Shown here: positions 58,224 to 64,000 of the stretch, piece by piece
How the letters are laid out: each line of letters starts with the position of its first letter
How positions within the stretch are numbered: position 1 is the stretch's first letter
Translations under genes and position numbers: made by a program
NCBI GenBank assembly: GCA_000708835.1
Contig: DF237107.1
Coordinates: 1 to 64,000, forward strand
DNA: 64,000 nt
DNA from: Klebsormidium nitens
Lineage: Eukaryota > Streptophyta > Klebsormidiophyceae > Klebsormidiales > Klebsormidiaceae
Direction of reading: 5' to 3'
Notes under the pieces: generated by a model
The model's input: the letters and a program-made list of their open reading frames with translations, nothing else
What the model was told of the DNA's origin: nothing
Databases searched by the model: none

Positions 58224-61011
58224 TCAGTGTCTATAACAAACCACCATCTCACCAATGTCACAACCCAACATGTGCAGGGGGCATCTCCCAACACGATCTG
58301 CGGCTACCGCTGGGCACCCTACATCTTGACGGCCTCCACAACGGACGCTTGCAGGCCCCAGCGGAACGATGCGGCTGATCTGGAAACCCTCGGACTCTAG
58401 CAAAGTCTTCCACTCCTGCTCTGAACGTTCCCGTCCACCCGGGCATATCATCATCATGTTGATGTCAAGGAGAGTGAGGAACTGGCGGGCCTCGGGGGGT
58501 GCGGTGCCAGGGTTGGGGATGACGAACTCCACAATCAGCAGCTTTCCTTCGGCGGGCAGGGCGCCGCGACAATTGGCCAGGATCGTCTTGCACGCCGCAT
58601 CGCCCCAGTCGTGCAGAATGTGCTGGAGGAATGAAAACGAGAGCGTTTACTTTGCGCGAGGCACGGTTACATGCAAGACCAACGGTAAAGTGGAATTTCG
58701 GAAGGGGCGGTTCAAACGACTCGAATTATTAGGGCATGGCTAACTGTATTGCCATCTGCTGTAAGTCAAAAAATGCTCCTCAAGCATACAGGGTTTGGAA
58801 CAGGGAGCACAAACATAAGCTGGTTGCACACCATCAGCACTCACTGAAAGAGTCTCTCTAAGAAACCCTCCAAAAGAAAGTGGTTGTTTCGTCAGGCCTT
58901 CGTGTAGGTAATGATCTCGGCGACTTCCAGGAAGCTGAGTGTCTGATTGACCTTTGAAAGGGATCGAGTCCAGAGGCGATTCATTGGTACAACTTTTATA
59001 CAACGTTGATGAATAAGAGAAGAAAGACGAAAAGCGTTTGCACTATGTTCATAAACGCTGCAGGTAGAAGAGACGAGAGAAGGAAACAAGAAAGATGACA
59101 ATGCTGCAGCAGCGCTGGCTCTAGGACGAAGAAACGGCACGAATCTTCATCATGATGTTGGAAGCCTTGGGCAGACTTTCAGCCTTGAACATGTCTCCAG
59201 ACACGTGCTCCACCCCTGGAAAAGATGGCGCAGTCTCGATGACACGTGGTTGGTCAAAGTTGAGGCCCTTGACGTCGGGGTACTTTGCGGTGATTGCTGC
59301 CATGACAGAACCGAGTCCTCCGCCAACGTCCATCAGCATATCCATGTCCTTGAACCCGTCGTAAGCCTGCAATCAGCAGAAGACTCCGTGAGCTTCTTAA
59401 GACCTCCGTAAAAGTCGAACAAAAGCAAGGCCTGATTATCATCATTCAAGCAAGAGGAGACCGGACGAAGCCTCTCCAAGCAGCAAAGGGGACGGACAAG
59501 CGCCATGAATGATGCTCCTCAGATAGCTGCAATCCGTCTTCTTGTATAGAATCTGCAGATTGCGTTCTGTGGATCGGGGCAAAAGAATGCCGGAAGATGG
59601 CTAGAGACCAGCATTTGCAGCGGAGCCCTGACCTGCAGGAGCTGGGGGAGCTGATTCGAGGAAACGCCCCTCATCGCAGCGTCGAAGGCCTTTCCAGACG
59701 TGTCCGCATGTGCCTGAATACCAAGAGCACGACTGTCAATCATAAAGGGACCACGAACAAGATAGTCATGTCGGATCTCTGGATCACTCTGACGGCTAAG
59801 CCAAGCCAGGTAGGAGCCATGGGGCCTCTGTGCAAGCAGTTGGTTTGTGGGATCCAGTACCTTTGCTACTTGTTACTTGTATATGCAAGGCAATCGCATC
59901 AGAGGTTCTAAGCTTGAACTTCAAATGAATATGGCAAATCAGAGTCGCAACTACCTGATAGTAGTCCCAGAGGCTACTATGCGTCTTGCTCTCCGTAGTC
60001 TTCTCCCAACCATTGCCCCCCTCCTTGATCGTGCGCGACAACTCATTCCAGGTGTTCGAAGTCATGGGCTCATTCAAGTGAATGATCAGACCGGCCAAGG
60101 GGCTCAGATCGCCTGTCTCCTGCAACAGACGCAGCTTTCCGCTTTTGAAAGTGGTATCTGGAACACATTGCATAGCAGACACACTCTATTCATGTCCAGG
60201 AAGCCAAAAGTCTTAGACAAGAAAGATGAGTTTCCAGTCCATACGGAGATAGCTTCTCCAACCAAACCCAGGCCTTTCCTTGCACGTCTTTACACAGCAT
60301 TATGCTCTTGCCTCTTGCCATCTTTCACACTTACTAGATGCTTCTGGATAGTAACAATACTCGGATTGAGTGGTTCAAGGAGCACCAGAGGCAAGAAGCA
60401 GAGTAACTTGACATGTGCGTTTACCTTGTCTGACACCAGGACTTGACCAACTGGGGACAAGCTGTAAGTCCCTTCTGCAGTCTCGTCAAGCACGCCGAGT
60501 CCAGACAGCGCCCGGATGACGCGTGCGGTTGCGTCCGGGTCTGTTCCAGCGAGCTGAGCAACGTCATCTGGATGCATTGGTTCACCTGCACAGAGAGCCA
60601 CAGTTTGCACTGATTGTCCTCACAAGGAGCATACTTGCAAAGGGAATGTCTGAGCGAACCAAGATACTCTGCTTGTATAATGAAGAACAGATCGCTGGCG
60701 CAGGCATATGAGAAACATTTCCATCTGTTGGTGAACCTCTGATTTGACAACTTCAAAAGAGAGTGCACTCAAGCAGAAATGTGTATCCTCTAAATGCATA
60801 TGAGAAGGTCATAGAGCATCTACAGGTGGTGGATCCCCTTACCTTGTTTAGCAAAGATGTCTGGCAGGCCATTGTCCAATGCAGCGTACAGCACTTTTCC
60901 TTTTGCAAAACTCATCGCGTAGTCTGCCAAGACAGCTGCTGGAGGCAAAACTGGCGCCATTCTAGAACCTAGTCTGCCAAAGAAAGAGCGAGCCATGTCA
61001 CCATACAGCAA
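58224..61011 (-). CDS. Plant-type O-methyltransferase (COMT-like), probably damaged
   Basis: The family transfers methyl from S-adenosylmethionine to phenolic hydroxyls. I model six exons: 61011-60843, 60585-60425, 60119-59955, 59713-59633, 59366-59148 and 58622-58224. Exons 1-4 form the dimerisation domain (SFAKGKVLYAALDNGLPDIF, RVIRALSGLGVLDE, SSLWDYYQ, GKAFDAAMRGVSSNQLPQLL). Exon 5 has the SAM-binding DVGGGLGSVMAAI and PGVEHVSGDMF. Exon 6 has the catalytic-His segment HILHDWGDAACKTIL, then GKLLIVEFVIPNPG. Two oddities stand out. Family alignment needs ASNIMMK joined directly to HILHDWGD, but the base after that Lys codon begins ATTCGT, not GT. Also, near 58345 the frame is one base off the expected end ASVVVEAVKM, giving instead an unrelated tail of about 45 residues. 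The gene may be a pseudogene or the sequence may contain errors. The start Met could also be at 60996. Confidence 0.82.
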
Positions 61012-61731
61012 GCTGCCAATAATCTCCGCGCGTCACTGTGTTTGCTACATGTTTTATTGAGTGGCCTGTCATGACATGAAGGCCACCCAAGCAGCTGCCA
61101 AAAGGAGTGAAAGGCTTATGAAAGGTAGCTGAGCACCACAGAAAATAGAAGTCTGGCAGGTTTGACCATAAATGAAGACGGATCCTCGCCATGTGCCATT
61201 TCAACCATTCAACTTGATTGAACCACCTCCTCTGAAGCATTGCAAAAATGAGCATTTTGCAGAACACTTGTAGCCTGTAGGAGCTTCACAGTGCATAATG
61301 GACCCATAATGGAGAGCTAAAGGTTGAAGAAACGGGGAAGAAACCTGCTCATCAGCTACTTGCCGAGCTTGTCCTTGGGAAGGTGAAGACGCAGAGTCGC
61401 CTGTAGATCAGCCTGCGGCCTGCCACTCCCAATTATCTGGGTTCCAGGAACAATGCAGACGAGCTCAAAACAGCTTGCCAAGGTTTATGCTTGCATGAAG
61501 TCTGCTAGTACCCATGGAACAGATCAAGGAAGATAAGCCTCAGATTGAGCGCCTCTCTAAAATGATGGAGACGTATGCTGCTTTTAGCGAAATTCCTGCC
61601 AGAGAGATTCCTTGGAAGCTTGCTTGTGTACTTAGCTAGCAAATTCTTTCAGAAGGAGGACAGCAATCTGCTAAATCCGAATGCTGCATTCCTGCTTGCC
61701 AATGCTACGAATATTTTGGAAGCAGTCCTTC
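61012..61731. other. Region upstream of the methyltransferase, no gene seen
   Basis: This should contain the promoter and leader of the minus-strand methyltransferase gene. Frames near 60998-61267 and 61575-61778 have no family signature. Confidence 0.4.
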
Positions 61732-62290
61732 TAAGGGTACCGTCATTTTGTAGCTGGTACCCCCCCATTCTTTTATAGGGGGTACCCGTTAGAGGCTTCA
61801 TTCCTGAATTTCAGCCGCCCTGGGGGGGTGGCTAGGAGTGAGTCCGAGCTCTTAGGCGGGGAGGGGGGGTGGGCTTGAGGCTTGGGCCGAAGGTCCAAGC
61901 ACAGGCGCTCGATTGGTCAAATACCCACATAATCATCAAAATGAGTATCGAGATGGACGACCAGAAAGTGGGCTTTCTTGTCTTCCACCGAATGCACAGT
62001 TGGGTTGAGAAGATGCAGAAAACAGTGCATGAGCGTGCCCAATGAGGTACCGGTATGCATGTCCATTTGAATCAAATTCTCAAAATTTTCCACTTAAAAG
62101 CGGGGAAAATTGCAAAAATCTTGGCTCTGGGGCCCGAAGAAGTTCTGTGACTGACAAGCCAGGGGGGGGGGGTGGGCTTGGGGCTTGCTCGCCCCAAGGA
62201 GGCCACCAGGGGGTCCTAGAAAGGTGGCTTCGAAAAAAATGATCGATTTAAGAATGGGGGGGTACCACTTACAAAATGACGATACCCTAA
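61732..62290. mobile_element. PIF/Harbinger-like MITE with TAA target duplication
   Basis: The ends are about 38-bp inverted repeats. The left reads GGGTACCGTCATTTTGTA from 61735; the right is its inverted match ending at 62287 with few changes. Both continue into a shared TGGTACCCCCCCATTC block. TAA stands directly outside each end (61732-61734 and 62288-62290). Three-base TAA duplications with GG-starting repeats are typical of Tourist/PIF-Harbinger MITEs. The interior of about 470 bp is G-run-rich and non-coding. Confidence 0.75.
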
Positions 62291-63015
62291 TAGGCTCCAG
62301 AGTCCAGACAATGTAGACCGGAGATCAGAGATTTAGTGTCAACCAACCATAGATACGGTACGGCAGCTAAAGCTGAGCGACGGCGATCGTACACCCTACC
62401 AACTTGCATGGCGTGGCGCGCCTCGAAAGCTGCCGTACTCGATAGACGGCGAGACAAAGTTGACACTGCTGACTGGTACCGTAGCTTGTATAATGCACAA
62501 GCTTGCCCCTTCCGGGATCCCTTCGAAATTCTTGGAAGTATCTCACGAGCATTCACTGTCAACCATGCGTGTGCATTATTGAGCGCAATCAACCAAACAA
62601 CATGAGATTTCGCGGCACAGTGGTCACAACCAAGTTCCATCCGACCGTCAGCCTGACGTGCCAGCGGCTCTTGGCAATATTGCGAAAGATGGAAGTTGAC
62701 GGGCCGGGTGACGACCAGCTCCTTTAACGGGCTGGCAATTTGGCGGGCGCTTAGTGTGCGTTGCGTTCCCGCTGGGTTGAAGACAATCAGCTGTTGCTGC
62801 AATGACGTCTCAGAAGGACGCGTGCAGGTTTGCGGTAATTTCAAGGGCAAGTTCCATTTGAAAGAGCCTGCTGTTTCCAAAATGGAAGCAGGTCGACTTT
62901 GATCCTGAAGCAGCGATAGCCCGTTCCTCCAAGCTGAAAAGGAAGAAAAGGGTATATTCCTCCGTCCTTGAACAACACTGTCCGAGGAATTGGCAAGTGC
63001 CCTCTCCAGCTGCAT
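62287..63015 (-). CDS. Open frame of 242 codons, uncertain
   Basis: A single uninterrupted minus-strand frame of 242 codons begins MQLERALANSSDSVVQGRR. It shows no domain, signal peptide, coiled coil or membrane segment that I can recognise, and no exon partners. Its 3' end runs into the edge of the MITE. It could be a lineage-specific gene, a fragment or chance. I would not treat it as a gene without transcript support. Confidence 0.2.
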   Translation of the reverse strand: MQLERALANSSDSVVQGRRNIPFSSFSAWRNGLSLLQDQSRPASILETAGSFKWNLPLKLPQTCTRPSETSLQQQLIVFNPAGTQRTLSARQIASPLKELVVTRPVNFHLSQYCQEPLARQADGRMELGCDHCAAKSHVVWLIALNNAHAWLTVNAREILPRISKGSRKGQACALYKLRYQSAVSTLSRRLSSTAAFEARHAMQVGRVYDRRRSALAAVPYLWLVDTKSLISGLHCLDSGAY

Positions 63016-64000
63016 TTAGCTATAGACTGGCAAAAATGTCAACTCTATTATGTAAATGTCAATGTTGTGGCATGGCAAGTTTTATTACTTGAACATTGCA
63101 ACCCGTCCGATCCGCGAAGCTCATAGCTGTCTGCTTGTACAGGGTTGTGGGTCAGCTTTGTAATTAGGGAGGTTGGGGCCCTCTTCTGATCTCGCTTTCA
63201 ATATCGTCTTACTCATAATTGTCCCATCCCATGATTCACCACTTCTGCATGATATTTAAAACTGCTCTGCGTTTCGTGTCAGCCACTGAAGTCTGACCTT
63301 CAATCAACATTGCAGATCCTGATCAGCAGGAGGTTGCGAATGTTTGTGCGTTTCGCCTCATGGTGATCAATTGGTGTCTGGGGTGTAGGAATCTTGGGCC
63401 TGCTATCGCTAGTGACTTGACGGCCCAGTAACACAATCTGACAATCTGTAAATAGCAACATCAAAATACAGAGAATTGCAGCGGATGATTGTTTGCTTTC
63501 CTTTAGGGCCGCTCTACGGCTCTTTCCTCACCTCAGGGGCCCTGTGTACCTACCAAAGTGATCGATCTCTCCCTACGCTTTTGTCTCTCAGGTGTCCCTA
63601 AGATGCACCATCTTTCTCCCACAATGACCTTTCATGTTTGATGTTTGCAGCTATCCTCATGAGGAGGCAGCGAGCCGAAGCGCGCCCCACCGCTCACCTG
63701 CATCTTTGGCAACGACATGACTCCGAAATGCACGCTAGAAGTGGGGGCAGAAGACTCAGCCAATCGAGTGTTATGTCCACAATTTAGGCTTTCTTATTGA
63801 AGTCTGCCCTCTTTGAGTGACCAGATCTTGCGGGCACAGCAAAATTATTGTCCTATCCTGGTATATCATCAACTGGTGTCCATCTGCACTTACACTAGAA
63901 GAAGATGCCGCTTTCAGAAGCCCCTTTCACAGCAAGGACTTCTCGACAGCAAGGACAGCTCGGAGCCCAGCCCTTTCGGCGCAGATATTCAGCCCACGTT
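63016..64000. other. Right edge, no gene seen
   Basis: The last kilobase has only short frames and no recognised exon, RNA gene or repeat end. A gene entering from beyond the window cannot be excluded. Confidence 0.4.

Noticed and set aside
1-64000. CRISPR array, bacterial operon, prophage or organellar origin
   Set aside because: The window is intron-rich nuclear eukaryotic DNA; the repeats are tandem exon edges or MITEs, with no regular spacers and no bacterial gene order.

Overview
This is nuclear DNA of a plant-lineage eukaryote. The genes are broken into many short, phase-matched exons with clear GT/AG (a few GC/AG) junctions, and the proteins are streptophyte-like: hydroxypyruvate reductase of the HPR1 type, galacturonokinase, plant-type NPL4, a PRH75/RH7-type DEAD-box helicase, an EF-hand TMEM65 protein and a caffeate-type O-methyltransferase. 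Moderate GC, introns of about 0.1-1.2 kb and compact spacing suggest a streptophyte green alga such as Klebsormidium. That is an inference; nothing in the sequence names the species. All exon models were built by hand from reading frames, splice motifs and family alignment from memory.

Layout: a repeat-rich left edge with a poly-C fold-back element (1-1303); EF-hand/TMEM65 membrane protein on - (1304-4674); a 383-bp MITE in the divergent promoter; a disordered/coiled-coil/DUF1838-like protein on + (5752-10790); HPR on - (12592-18522); an empty stretch to 21.98 kb; a large disordered plus coiled-coil protein on - (21986-27783); a CPBP intramembrane protease on + (28512-31967); galacturonokinase on - (33390-37425); an F-box protein on + (39815-45817); an RH7/DDX21-like RNA helicase on - (46992-53225); NPL4 on + (53989-57345); an O-methyltransferase on - with two lesions (58224-61011); then a MITE and sequence with no convincing gene to the end. 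The genes do not form one pathway: they cover photorespiration, pectin-sugar salvage, ribosome biogenesis, protein degradation, membrane proteolysis and secondary metabolism. Several are divergent pairs sharing a promoter region of roughly 0.7-2.4 kb (TMEM65/DUF1838-like, coiled-coil/CPBP, GalAK/F-box, RH7/NPL4).

The most unusual signal is recurrent. In at least five genes, the intron or 3' flank beside an exon holds decaying tandem copies of that exon's edge, often including the splice site. Examples are HPR exons 3 and 7, the GalAK donor (3 copies, 78-bp period), the F-box exon 7 acceptor (about 7 copies, about 128-bp period), RH7 exon 6 (about 4 copies) and the last exon of the DUF1838-like gene. 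This looks like a genome-wide habit of tandemly duplicating exon-intron junctions, leaving arrays of decoy splice sites. Other points: three GC-AG introns, each the first intron of its gene; two coding G-runs that each carry one base too many for the expected frame; an HPR with no SKL-type peroxisomal signal; and a pair of adjacent large palindromes at 46.34-46.42 kb.
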